A stretch of DNA of 64,000 bases from Sphaerolaimus hirsutus. Taxonomy: Eukaryota; Nematoda; Chromadorea; Monhysterida; Sphaerolaimidae. A program made the position numbers and the translations under genes. The notes under the pieces were generated by a model that was given only the letters and a program-made list of their open reading frames with translations, did not search any database and had not been told where the DNA came from. Positions 23,001-34,176 of the stretch are shown piece by piece. Each line of letters opens with the position of its first letter. Positions within the stretch are counted from its first letter, which is position 1. The stretch covers positions 24,519,208 to 24,583,207 of the forward strand of contig OZ038450.1 of assembly GCA_964036195.1 (NCBI GenBank), read 5' to 3'.

Positions 23001-26000
23001 TTGTTCTCGGTGGTTTTCGTGAAGTTGATGAGCTCATCCATCTGCATTTTGAAAGAAATGGGAAAAAACCGTATTTCTTGAAGAATAACACGTGATCAAC
23101 TTTGACAAATTTTTGTCAACATGGTCAGTTTTTACTGCACTGTAAACTAACAGCTTGAAATGGTGTCATTCTGGGGCCTGCATCCTCCTCACTCCTGTCA
23201 ATACTCATGCCTTCCGCTGTGGACACTGAAGTTCCGCTTTGCACTTGTGTTGTTTGATTGGGTGTAGACGCACCGGGTACCGGAAAACGAAAACTGTGCT
23301 TGTGTACACACTGTTACATTTTCTCATACACAAACCTTATCACATAAGAACTGTTTGCTGCACCTGCAATCACAAAAAGCATTTAGCAGTGTGAAAAGTG
23401 AAACCCGCTAATGTCATGTTTCAGGGAAAATGATCAAGGCATGCATTTTTAGTGTTTGGTGGCAGTCTCAAGCAGAATGTTGTTGCATAAATCCTTGTCC
23501 AAAACGATCATACGTCACTATTTGGAGCACATTCTTTATTAGAATGTGCTGTTTAAATTTTAATTGGTTCTTGATAGGCAGGTAGCTTTAGAGAAACGAT
23601 ACTGAAATGTGTACACAAGCACCTGTTTGGGGGCGGTGGTGGAAAGGGGTAGGCTGAGGTGTTCGTTGTGGCGGGAAACTGGAACATGCCATGTGAGAAA
23701 GTGCGACTGAAATCGGACTGCGACTGTTGCGCAGCGTAAGGCCCGCTGGATTGCTGCCCTTGCTGCGACATGACGCTCTTGTTCCCAACTGCCAGTGAAT
23801 TAAGTTGTTCAGTTAGGCTAGGCATACTGCTTTTATTCTGTTGTATGACACGTTAGACGTGTGCGCACTTCCGACTTAAATTTTTTTCAGACTGCCCGCC
23901 CGCCATCGGAGTATGATCTGACGCTGACTGAGAAGGTGACGTTTGACTTTTGGACATTTAAATTTTGGACATTTACATTTTGGACATTTTTTGCTTGAAC
24001 CCACATCATTCATGTTTCAAGCACGCACTGTACACATGAATGTCATGCTAAAAATACCTGTGTGCAGTTGACAGGGTTGTGTTACCTTCATTATTTGAAA
24101 CACGCGGTTTTTAACAACCGTGTGTCATTCTCACGTTTAAATGTTTCGGACATATTTTGCTTGAACCCAAATCTTTCATGTTTCAAGCACACACTGTAGA
24201 AACCTTGCACGATTTCTTCCATACAGCAAAACACTATAAATCTGGAAATATTCGTGTATTTACATGAAAATATTACAGCGAAAATTTATTTGAAACGCAC
24301 TGTAGTTAAACAGTGTGTCATTGTCAGTAGGATTCAAAGGGGATTGAGTTTTCGGGATCGGGATCGGGATTGGGATCGGGATGGGCATGGGAATCGGCAT
24401 ACGGATGGGGATTGGGATCGGGATCGGGATGGGGATTGGGATCGGGATGGGGATCGGGATGGGGATTGGGATAGGGACTTGAACCCAAATCTTTCATGTT
24501 TCAAGCACACACTGTAGACACCTTGCACGATTTCTTCCATACAGCAAAACAAATTGTGCAAATATTTGTGTATTTACATGAAAATATTACAGCGAAAATT
24601 TATTTGAAACGCACTGTACTTAAACAGTGTGTCATTGTCAGTAGAATTCAAGGGGGATTGAGTTTTCGGGATCGGGATCGGGATTGGGATCGGGATGGGC
24701 ATGGGAATCGGGATGGGAATCACGTTCCTCACAGTAAACGTGATTTGCTTGAACCCGCTTCTTTCATGTTTCAAGCACACATTATAGACACACATTCCAC
24801 TATTTCGACAATACAAATGGAGATTCAAGCGATTCGTGTGTAGGCCCACACTGCAAGCTTGCCGTTATTTGGAACACACTGTGTTAAAAACAGTGTGTTA
24901 TTTTCAAAACGGTTCAAAGGGAATTTACTTATCGTGATGGGGATCGGGATGGGGATCGGGATCGGCATACGAATGGGGATCGGGATAGGGACTTGAACCC
25001 ACATCTATCATGTTTCAAGCAGTAACTATATACACACGTTGCACTATTTCTATATTCAAAACTCTCTAGCGAACCAAGCGTTGCTATGGGTTGCCAGAAC
25101 ATAAATGCATCCTCTATTTGGAACACACTGTGTTTAAAAACAGTGTGTTATTTTCAGTACGGTTAAAACGGAATTTACTTAGAAGGGATCGGGATGGGGA
25201 TGGGGATCGGGAATGCCAAACCCCAGACTTTCACGGGATATGGGTTCTCACAGTAAACATGATTTGCTTGAACCCACACATTTCATCTTTCAAGCAGTAA
25301 CTATATAGACACATTCCACGATTTGTACCGTTCTAAAATCCACCAGCGAGTCTTGCTGTATACATGAATTTGAAACACACTGTGTTTTAAAACACTGTGT
25401 AATTGTCACTGCAAAACACTACTTTGAAATATCTCTCAGGCAAAGCTCGAGTACGAGCGACACGTGGCGCTGAAGAGCAAGGCGTCCAAAAGCAAAAGGA
25501 GCCTGCACGAAGAACGCGTGAAAAAAGAAAATGGGCGCGCCAAGGTGAAGTGGGACGACTGGGAGGTTAATTTAACTTGGGTACACACGCTGAACTGCAA
25601 ACTGTGTGCTGGAAACGTCATAAATCAGCTTTGAATGCATGTCAGTTCACCAAAATAATGTATATGTCAAACGCAATTACTGGGGCATAACTCATTCAAG
25701 TAAACTGCAATCCGTTCCAAACACATTTATGAATGCCTACAAGCACAAAGTTTGCAGTTTACCATGTGCATGCGCAGATGTAGTAAACTTCTTTTTAAGT
25801 TCTCTTTACATGAAACAGTAAACTTAGCGTTGTAAACTGCAGGACGATGATGACGACTTCATCACGCCGCGGTACAGTCAGACCGCCAAGTCGCCACCGA
25901 GCGCAGTGGACGTGGAAATGGAAAGGCGGAGGAAGGAAAATGCCAAGAGACTGGAGGAGCAAACGAGGGCGCTGGCTGCACAGGTCGCTAAAGTGGTACG

Positions 26001-29000
26001 TTTAAATGACCGTTTTTGACATTTTCAAAAGAAGAGTTTGCATTTACAGTAGCACTTTCTTGTATACAGCAAGTGCCAGTCATCGGCCGCAACAACAGCA
26101 GCGTGCGCCGCTCTCGCGTGAATGCCACAAAGCAACTGAAACAGCTTCAGGATGGCCAAGTGGACGAGGACGATCCACAGAAGGACAAGGACTGGGTGGA
26201 GGACTTCACCCAGCAGGATGATGACCAAGAGGTAGCTTACGATTCGGACCCCTTCGGTTTGGATAGTTCCGGATCGTGCATAATTGTGACTTTCCCATAC
26301 ATTTTCAGTTACGTGACAATCTCACATACCTCCCGTAACTCAGGAAATGAATCCGTTGGGGCCGCGCGGCCGCGGGCCCAACGACGGGTCGCAAACGCCA
26401 TCCGATGACGATGAGCGGTTGCTGGCGGTGGCCCAGTCAAAGACTGAAAAGCGCCCGAGCAAGCTGAAAGTGGCCGGGAAAAAACCGAAAAAACCGGTGA
26501 CAGTCACACACCGTCTGCAAGTAAATGTAAACTGTTGCTTGCCTTGCAATTCGTACAATATCATGATAAAACGGTTAGCCGGAAGGCTACCTGTATTTAA
26601 CAGGATATTTACAAACGTGCATGGCTGGAAACAGTATACTGGACAGTTAAGACGGTGTGTGAGTGACCTCAGATTACCGGCGATGTGAGCCGCGTCGGCG
26701 TCGGAGGCCGGCCGAGCGTGCTGATTCCGGCCGAGAAATCGGAAGAATTCTGGGAGAAGTTCCACGAGCTGTTCCAGAAATACCCGCTGTTTGTTTCTGT
26801 TTGTATTTTTTTATCACACAAGTAAATGGACGTTGTGAACACGTACATTACTCACAGGTGCTGGAGCATGAAGGAGTGCACCAAGTACGACCTGCATCAC
26901 CCGGAAAGGCAAACGAACGTTAGTTGCAGTTTACCGCTTACTTTCATTTGAGAGTTAAAGATTCCTTTCTGTAACCACTCTTTCATTTCTTTTTTCAGCG
27001 GTCCGATCACCCGGCGGTGAACAGGTCGTGGAACAACTTCACGAGGGAGAGCTACTTCGAGCCCCCGTACGACAACTACCCCGACAACAAGATGTGGTTG
27101 ACCCGCGAGGTGGCGAACGAGTCCGCCAAAACAAACCAGAACGCTCTGGTGGCCCGCCGCGGCATGTTGCAGTCGATGTGGGACACGAAAAAGCGGCAGT
27201 TCAAGGTTAACCATGTTTTAGACTTCTCAGTTTACAGTTGACGAGTACTGCTGTGTCAAATTTCTGTATGCCGTTTTACGGCAAGTGCGGGAAATGTATC
27301 TGTTTCCCTTTTTCTGGCAAGTGCAAAACATTTCGCAGTATTTGTTTTTGTGCAAGTGCAAACAGCTTTCAGTTTCCGTTTTACAGCAAGTGAAAACAAT
27401 CTTTTACTTTCAGTTTCAAGTAAGCAACTTTGTTTTACACCGTACACGTAACACTGTTTCACTGTCCTTTCAGAGAGCGTTGACCCAAGCGCGCATACTT
27501 TACGGCGGCCGTCTGAGCGGCGTGTCAAACGAGGACCTCGGGGCGCACTACTACAAGAGGATCATGGAGCTCAATTTCACGACTCTGAAGCACATGGACT
27601 ACTATGCAGACGAGTCCGGTGAGTTTACCCTTTCCGGGCCATGTAGATGTAAACTTCGCATTTGCATTACGCAAAAATGGTACAACTACTCAGTGTTTCC
27701 CAACATCGTGGAACGCATGCGCAGTCAGGGCCGCACCGCTGAACAAAAAGCCGCCATTCCGAAAGTGGCGCCAGGAGAACTGCCCCAGGTTGATTCAGAT
27801 AAGCCTTGCGTCAGTGAATTATCACAGTTTGGGGAACAGTACTAACCTTTTCAACACGTTTATTCAGATCAGCCGGCGCGAGCTGGGGCACTACGCGTGG
27901 AAAATCGAGTTGGACAAGGTGCGAACCGACTTGAAGGCGGACATCGTGTTTACCCTGGTGCACCAAATGCGGCAATCGGAGGCCCAGGCTATGCAACTGG
28001 CGGAAGAAATGATCCAGTTCTCCACCATGCCCATGATTGTGTTCAAAGACGGAAAGGCCAGTAGATGTTGGTTTACTGAAATGTATCATTTAATGTTGTT
28101 TTTATGTTTGTACGTTTGTAGCAGTGGTTGTGCACTTTACAGCGACCGATTGGCGCCGGGCAATGCAAGTTTACTGGCACAACGTGTGCCAGGGAAACTT
28201 CTACATCATGCTGGGCAAATTGGTAAAAACCACGTTCACGCCGGAGAAAATTGAGCCGCAAAGTATGGCGGTGCAACTCGTGGATTACCGAGTGAAACAG
28301 GCTGCGAGTGCCGTTCCCCCCGCGCCAGGGACGGTGCAAACGGTCGATAGCCCACCGCCGGAGGACTTTCACGAGGCGCCCGACATGGCGCAGGACAACG
28401 CGCCCATCATGGCGCAGGACAACGCGCCCATCATGGCGCAGGACAACAACCAGGTGCGAGTTGCATGAATGTAACAGGAAAATTGTAAGGAGTGAATAAA
28501 AATGTACTTTGTGTTAACGTTAAAGTGTAATAGTAAATTGTTTTTGTTAACTGTTACGTTTTGACCATTATAGTTTTATTTCCCGTTTTTAATATACACT
28601 TTTTTAAATTGCCGTAACCACCGCCAGACATGCCGCGAGCACGAGCCGTTGAGGAACCCCCAGTTTCACAGCGTGCTGAAACAGTTCGCGCCCATTATCG
28701 ACAAGATGGACGTTGCAGCGATCCGTGCAATGCGCCAAAATATGGAAAGGATGCTGTCGCAGTGCACCCAATCGGTAAACTATTCTTTATTGTCATGTAT
28801 TCAGTCAATTCTACCATATCTTTCAAATGTGCTAATTTGCAGAGCACAAGCGTGAATGCGGACAGCGTGAAGCGCAGCAAACTGCCCTGCATTTGCTCCT
28901 TCATCAAGAACATACGGTTCATCGGCGTGGTGCAGCAGGAAATCAGCGTGATCAACACGCTGCTGAAGGCCGATATGAACAAGTTCTGTGACATGATCGA

Positions 29001-31025
29001 GGACTTCATCATGAACCAGGTTATTTGATTGATAAACATTTTGAGAATGGAGTGTGTGTGTTTTCGGGACTGTTGCCTTGAACGTATCTCAACGTCACCA
29101 CTTAAAAGTAGGAAAAAGTAATTTACTTGAAACATTTCGTAAATGATGTTAACTTTTCGTAGGAATCCGCCAATACTGGAACGACCAGTTTGCCGATCGT
29201 TGCGGCTCCGCCTGCCAATCCGTCTGGCAGTGCGCTGCTCGAACGCTGCCGCCGCAGGACCAGCGGGCTCGTTGTGTCGCCCCTCGCCGCGCCGCAAAAG
29301 AACGCGGAAATGGACTACAACGTCACGCCGGTGCAGGTGAGTATAACGGTGGTGTTTCATGATGTACGTAAACAGCATGTAACTAACAACCCTGTACTAA
29401 CTACTAATGTTACTTACATCAGAAAACAAAGCCGGGCAACTTTGCGTTTCCGCAGCAGGAGGCGAAAGTTGCCGAACCGGACCAAGATGACAGTCTGGTA
29501 CAATACCTGGCTGAAATTGTGAGGATTGCACTGTTTCTTTTGTGTCAACAAACTACTTAAGATGCATCTTTTGGTAAATTGAAAATGTGTAATTTAAAAG
29601 ATTTACTTCTTGTTACTTTTGATGAAATCCAATTTACACATTCTTATACATATTTCGGTAAATCAGTGTGCACAGTGGTACTTATTTGTAGTACTGCATT
29701 TCTTTATGATTATGATAAAGTGACATATCGTACTTACAGCCGACGCAACAACTGGACCAACTTGCCGGGTCTATGAAAAAAGCCAAGAAATCCGTGCCGA
29801 CGGAAAAGGGCAAATTGCCCACCGTGCAGAAATTGCCGACTCCGCAACAGAACGTGCAAGCACCGAGTTTGCCGTACACGTCACCGGTGAATGTGAACAC
29901 AGCGACGACCATCACCGCACACTTGATGCAAAGGCAGGCTTCCGAGGTTGCCCTGGCTGCCAAGCTTCAGGCGACCCGCTTTGAAGTGCAGCACTTGCAG
30001 CAAGCCCTGCAAAACGTTAACGTTAGTAAGACATTTCATTACTTCTTCATGTGCAATACCATATGCAAATTGAAATTTCTCATGTATATTCGCAGTCGTG
30101 CCACCAGGTCAATGACACTGAAGACGGCATCACGTACTCGTTTGTGGCATCGCAGGCGCCGCAGCGGCAGCATCAACAGCTGCAGTATGCCGAGGTGACT
30201 GACAGTTTCTGTTTTTTTTTCCTACTTATAATTCAGTGTTAAGAAGCAAGTAAATTCTATCCGCTTTTTTACAGCCCGCTGAAATGGACTGCGAGAACGA
30301 CGATGGCGTCGTGCTGTTGCAAAGTGCCCAGAAACGCACTGGCCAGCCTGTACCGGACACAGAATGTGCTGCGAAGCGGTACCGCCTGACAGTAAGTTTC
30401 TGTCTGCAGTGCTTCTGTTGTACAACTTTGTTGCCATTATAAAATGATAATATAAACTCAGAATCAGACTGCTGCCAGTTCCCCGGCCAGCGCGCGCAAA
30501 AGTGCAAAGAAGAGCGAGCAAGCTGCTGCCGGGACCAAAACGGTTAGGAAAGAAAATTGCTTCGATATTTTGCTTCGTACTGTAATCTATGTTTACAGTA
30601 TGAAAATGTGCAGACAAGCGAACCGCCGCCGACCAGTGAACAGCGCCGTACCGTGCCACAGCCGATCCGCCAATCGCGCGCCGGTACGACGCCGCGCAAT
30701 TGCCCTTTGGATGAGGAGGGCTACGCAAAACGACTGGCGGTACGTCTTGGGTTCAATTGTGGTTTTCGGTGTTGTACATGTTTCTATGTGCAGTGTCTAC
30801 TAGACTTTAGTATTTCTACAGTAATTGATATGTACAGTCCCCAGTGTGCATATATATATATCTGGGCAACAGTTGGAAACTTTTCTATAAGTTTACCATT
30901 ACAGATGTTCATAGATGTAAACTGTTTACTTCTTTTTAACAAATAGAACGGTATACTGAAATTGCACACATTCTCAGGCGATCAATGAAGACTACTATGA
31001 GGAACTGGAGGATTTTGATGATTGA
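18682..31025 (+). CDS. 31-exon gene for a 1552-aa protein of unknown function
   Basis: I do not recognise this protein. My exon chain: 18682-18831, 19026-19181, 19376-19591, 19845-20177, 20284-20418, 20554-20643, 21629-21701, 21769-21914, 22481-22669, 23891-23935, 25440-25565, 25843-25995, 26070-26231, 26344-26520, 26673-26788, 26858-26918, 26999-27205, 27474-27618, 27694-27788, 27868-28060, 28125-28453, 28628-28774, 28843-29019, 29163-29336, 29423-29518, 29740-30021, 30096-30194, 30275-30391, 30462-30542, 30599-30739, 30978-31025. It totals 4659 nt in one frame, with 26 of 30 introns phase 0. The N-terminus is basic (GNKRGWPPKQK). Exon 3 is a charged helix, exon 4 holds a Pro-Ala repeat, and exon 12 begins DDDDD. 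The most globular part is exons 15-21, with WEKFHELFQKYPL, a Cys/His segment CWSMKECTKYDLHH, and TDWRRAMQVYWHNVCQGNFY. The end is acidic (EDYYEELEDFDD). It could be two genes: an AATAAA occurs in the intron after exon 21. Confidence 0.7.
19953..20001 (+). repeat. Hexanucleotide (CCCGCG)n repeat coding Pro-Ala
   Basis: About eight CCCGCG units in exon 4 of the large gene encode alternating Pro-Ala. This would form a stiff extended linker and is likely length-variable. Confidence 0.8.
20685..21500 (+). repeat. Intronic tandem array, about seven units of 110-122 bp
   Basis: Units start near 20690, 20812, 20934, 21054, 21176, 21289 and 21399. Each has the skeleton GGAATCAAAAATGTCT, then TTCCATATATATATTTT, then a CAAAAT/TTTCA segment. 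The last three are near-identical and the first ones diverged. The array fills the intron between exons 6 and 7 of the large gene and has no credible coding content. Confidence 0.8.
22398..22418. repeat. Internal copy of the right-end TIR core
   Basis: GTAAACTAGCGTGT here is identical to 32371-32384 at the candidate right terminus. It lies in the intron between exons 8 and 9 of the large gene. It may be an internal binding site or the relic of an older element end. Confidence 0.5.
22793..23825 (-). CDS. Nested antisense gene, 197-aa coiled-coil protein
   Basis: Three minus-strand exons, 23825-23623, 23293-23152 and 23041-22793, join in frame (594 nt with stop, introns phase 2 then 0, GT-AG). 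The gene lies wholly within the intron between exons 9 and 10 of the large plus-strand gene. The N-terminus is Gln/Ser/Pro-rich with a PPPPP run, the middle is polar (IDRSEEDAGP), and the last 83 residues form a long amphipathic helix (QVQKLVNTVNQFTGKM, then EHTKLLEKKEKAYERMVTEL). A coiled coil points to dimerisation or to binding another protein, perhaps the transposase or the large protein. No known family is recognised. Confidence 0.6.
23990..25435 (+). repeat. Intronic tandem repeats of 170-320 bp containing (GGGATC)n blocks
   Basis: The phrase CTTGAACCCACATCTTTCAT, with variants, recurs near 23993, 24161, 24479, 24749, 24992 and 25268, each time followed by TGTTTCAAGCA and an inverted pair AACACACTGT/ACAGTGTGT. 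Between copies lie blocks of GGGATC/GGGATT repeats (24344-24476, 24666-24720, 24938-24985, 25188-25212). The array occupies most of the intron between exons 10 and 11 of the large gene. The GGGATC word is shared with the hAT MITE at 33567-34176. Confidence 0.75.
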
Positions 31026-31172
31026 AATGTGTTTTTTTTGGTAATGTGAAAGGGGCGTGTGCCTCTGTGCATGTTTACCCCATGTGCATGTCAGCGGTAT
31101 TCTACATGTTGACTTTCCACGACGCTCCAGGGGATTCGGTAGACTCCTCTGGAGCAATTGATAGTTCTTACA

Positions 31173-31178
31173 AATAAA
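31173..31178 (+). terminator. AATAAA polyadenylation signal for the large gene
   Basis: AATAAA lies about 150 bp after the TGA at 31023-31025 and is the first clear signal downstream. A 45-bp stretch at 31110-31155 (CGACGCTCCAGGGGATTCGG, later mirrored by TCTGGAGC) forms a weak hairpin just before it. Confidence 0.5.
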
Positions 31179-32100
31179 ACACATGGACTAGTCGTTTCAA
31201 AGGTGAAAATATATAAAAAGTTATGGAAATTGTCGAATTTGAGTTAAAATTATGGTCCACATGCACACTGGGTTTACATGCACAGAAGGCTTCAGTCATG
31301 TGAAAGTGCTGAAAGTAGTGAATACGTTTTAATGCAGTTTCTTATCATTTTACGTTTTCATACAGTTCCTTTTTTGTAACATTTCCATCATTCGCAAATT
31401 ATCACATTTCAAAGTGAAAACGTTATGTACTTTTTAAGTTTCTTCCGTATACAATTGTCAAATTTCGCATTGTGAGATAGGTAAACAAGTTTTAAATTTT
31501 GCTCAAAAGTGTAACTCTTGTCAACAGCAATATAGTCTTGTTTTTGTTTTTTCTTAGTTTTTGTTACAGCGAGAAGGAGAATGATTTCTTTTTACAGTTT
31601 TAGATTTAAATTGAAAATTGGCGAGTACAAAGTTTGGATTTTTTTTTGTCGCACTTCCTTTCTTTTTGTCGAAGCAAGAAGGAGAATGATTTCTTTTTTT
31701 ACAGTTTTAGATATACATTGAAAATTCGCGAGTACAAAGTTTGGATTTTATTTTGTCGCACTTGCATTTCTTTTTGTCGAACTTACATACAAATCACGTG
31801 TCCATGTAATTTTTAATTTTTCTATCCGTAACAACATGATGAAATCACGCAATAAATCTGTTAGGTAGATTTCAATTTGTAAATTGAAGTAAAAAGTAAC
31901 AAAAACGAATTATTAACAGTCACGATAAAAAACGAAATATCAACAGTCACGATAAAGAACAAATGTTAGCAGACACACACAAACGTAATTGTCACGTCTA
32001 AATTGTCTACGTTTCGCAACAAAGATACGTTAGGGAATTTGAAAAGTGAAAAAATTAGTTTACTGCTCACCTGATAAGTCTCGGGGAATAAATCCTTCCT
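31179..32100. other. AT-rich 3' part of the Harbinger-like element, with a two-copy tandem repeat
   Basis: No gene. A unit of about 105 bp (GAAGGAGAATGATTTCTTTT, then GAGTACAAAGTTTGGATTTT, then TTTTGTCGCACTT) is present twice at about 31571-31785. Confidence 0.5.
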
Positions 32101-32392
32101 TATTTTTGGCTGTACGACGCGTCGCGAGTCGCATACGACGCGTCGCGCGACGAATGCGACGCGTCGCATAATCGTCACTTCCAGTTTACCCAGCTGTGTC
32201 ACATTTGTGTGTAATTGTGCGACGCGTCGCACTTTTGTGACTTGCTGAAACCACTAACCCCAGAAAGTGAAACACCAACGTAAACTAAAGTACACACGTC
32301 GATCAAAAATGTAAACCGACGCGCGACGCGTCGCGTTTCAGTTTACATTTTTGATCGACGTGCCGTGTTGGTAAACTAGCGTGTACAGCCAC
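32100..32392. repeat. Right subterminal region: GACGCGTCGC repeats, a hairpin and the TIR
   Basis: GACGCGTCGC or a variant occurs at least five times in 32115-32335. A perfect 22-bp inverted repeat (32295-32316 and 32341-32362, arm CACGTCGATCAAAAATGTAA plus AC) encloses a 24-nt CG-rich loop. Nine bases on, GTAAACTAGCGTGTACAGCC begins the terminal inverted repeat that ends at 32392. Confidence 0.6.
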
Positions 32393-32763
32393 ATAGTTGT
32401 AAAAACGTATTTATATTTACTCGAAAAATATGTACTGTATATCCTCAAATAAGTACCCCTTTTGTGAGTGAGGAAAAAATGGCCCCCTCGAATAATTCCC
32501 CCACTTTGATGTTTCGGAAACATTTCACAACATTTCACATTTACAAAGAATGTGGAGTTCACTAGCCTTGATTTCTCTGGTTGATTTGTAAAAATTGGAA
32601 TTTTTGTAAAATTTTAGTAAAATTGTATAAAAAATCGAATTTTTGTAAAATTGTACAAAAATTCATATTTTTTGGTAAAATTTTCATTGTGTTGTTTGAG
32701 TTTCTACTTGTCTGTTTTAGGAACTGGGGGCTGTACCAAGCCCTGTGAAGTGTTAAACGTCAT

Positions 32764-33113
32764 GTAAAATGTCATGCAAAGTGTCAATTGTCATGACCAA
32801 TGTAAAGTAAAGTGTGAATTGTCATGACAAATATAAGTTAAAGTAAGTTGCACATTGTATCCTAATTTTATGTTTTGTATCCAAATCTTGTTTTTGTATC
32901 CAAATCTTATGTCAACATCAGATAATGATACAAAATGATTTGGATACAAAAACATAAAATTTTGATACAAAAAGATTTGATGATTTGAATGAACAATTTT
33001 CACTTGCATGACATTTGTAATGACAATTGACACTTTGCTTGACATTTGACATGACATTTGACAGTTTACTTTACATTTGTCATGACAATTGACACTTTGC
33101 ATGACATTTTACA
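32764..33113. repeat. Foldback repeat built on TGTCAATTGTCATGAC words
   Basis: The left arm TGTAAAATGTCATGCAAAGT... is the reverse complement of the right arm ending at 33113. Each arm contains internal repeats of ACTTTGCATGACA and AATTGTCATGACA. Related fragments lie at 59500-59590 and 61602-61718. No coding content. Confidence 0.6.
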
Positions 33114-33566
33114 CCCTGCACACTTACACCAAAATGCAAACCATTGTTATCAATAATTGTAACCTTACACTTTTAACTAGCTAACAATACCTACTGCATG
33201 CAACCTTTTGCAAAGTAATGAAAAAATTTAACTTGAAAATGATGATAACATGATATAATGATAACATTTTGCTGGCCTTGCATGCAAGATTCAATTTTTT
33301 GTAAAATTTTTGTAAAATTGTTCATTTTATTATTTTATTGACATTTTGGAATAAAATAAAATAAAATAAAATAAAATGAAACAAGAATAAAATAAAATAA
33401 AATGAAACAAGCATAAAATAAAAATAACATACATTTTTATACAATTTTTGTACAATTTGTACACAAATGATTTTTATAAAACCAACCCTGCTCCTTATAG
33501 CATAAAGGGGAAAAACGGAAGAACAGGCTAAAAGTAGTGAAAAATAGTGAAAATTTGATATATAAG
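33114..33566. other. AT-rich intergenic
   Basis: Only low-complexity sequence is seen, including (ATAAA)n at 33350-33420. Confidence 0.4.
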
Positions 33567-34176
33567 TAGGGTTCAAACGGGATTGACTTTTCGGGATCGG
33601 GATCGGGATTCACTTTTTGAGATTTCGGGATCGGGATCGGGATTAGGGTTTCGGGATCGGGATCGGGATTAGGGTTTCGGGATCAGGATCGGGATTGGTA
33701 TTTTGAGATTTCGGGATCGGGATCGGGATCGGCATTGGCCGGGATTGGGGTCACGGGATCGGGATTGGCATTGGCATTTTTTCGGGATCGGGATTGGGGT
33801 CTAGGGATAGCGATTTTCGTCACTGTTCTGGCATTCACAGTTGTTCATAAAGGTCTCAAAACACTGTTGCATGCCAGAAAAGTGACATAAAATGGACGCT
33901 GGGGGTTTGCGTTCACATTTTTGCACGCAAAAATGTCGTTTTTTCACTTTTTAAAATTTCCACTATTTTTTCCGGGATCGGGATCCCGGACTTGGGAGAT
34001 TCTCGGGATCGGGATCAGGATTTGAAAGTTTTCGGGATCGGGATCGGGATTGGTATTTTTGGATTTCAGGATCGGGATCATGATCGGGATTGGGGTTTCG
34101 GGATCGGGATCGGGACTGCTAAATCCCGGAATTTCACGGGATCCGGGATCGGGATCGGGATCCCGTTTGAACCCTA
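33567..34176. mobile_element. 610-bp hAT-type MITE with (GGGATC)n interior
   Basis: The ends are TAGGGTTCAAACGGGAT and its inverse ATCCCGTTTGAACCCTA. The flanking 8-mers are TATATAAG on both sides, a perfect 8-bp target duplication as made by hAT transposases. TAGGG fits the hAT terminus consensus. Most of the interior is GGGATCGGGATC-type repeats separated by short unique patches; 33790-33960 is the largest unique part. Non-autonomous. Confidence 0.85.

Larger units (their letters stand above)
15089..32392. mobile_element. Candidate 17.3-kb PIF/Harbinger-like element with three genes
   Basis: The left end (15089-15110) and right end (32392-32371, inverted) are both 22 bp. They match at 14 of 22 positions, including a shared CTAGTTTAC core, and each is flanked by ATA. 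Inside are a complete Harbinger-type transposase, a divergent 31-exon gene and a nested antisense gene. The word AGTTTAC/GTAAACT recurs at the termini and in the introns of all genes, and CGTCGC clusters occur at 17.0-17.37 and 32.1-32.34 kb. Caveats: Harbinger usually makes TTA or TAA duplications, the termini are only partly alike, and a close copy of the right-end core (GTAAACTAGCGTGT) also lies internally at 22398-22411. The true end could therefore differ. Confidence 0.55.

Noticed and set aside
24254..25300. Open frames of DRDRDWDRDG type
   Set aside because: Translations of GGGATC repeats, non-coding.
28695..29378. Long minus-strand open frame opposite exons 22-24
   Set aside because: Antisense shadow of GC-rich exons; no splice sites or family motifs.
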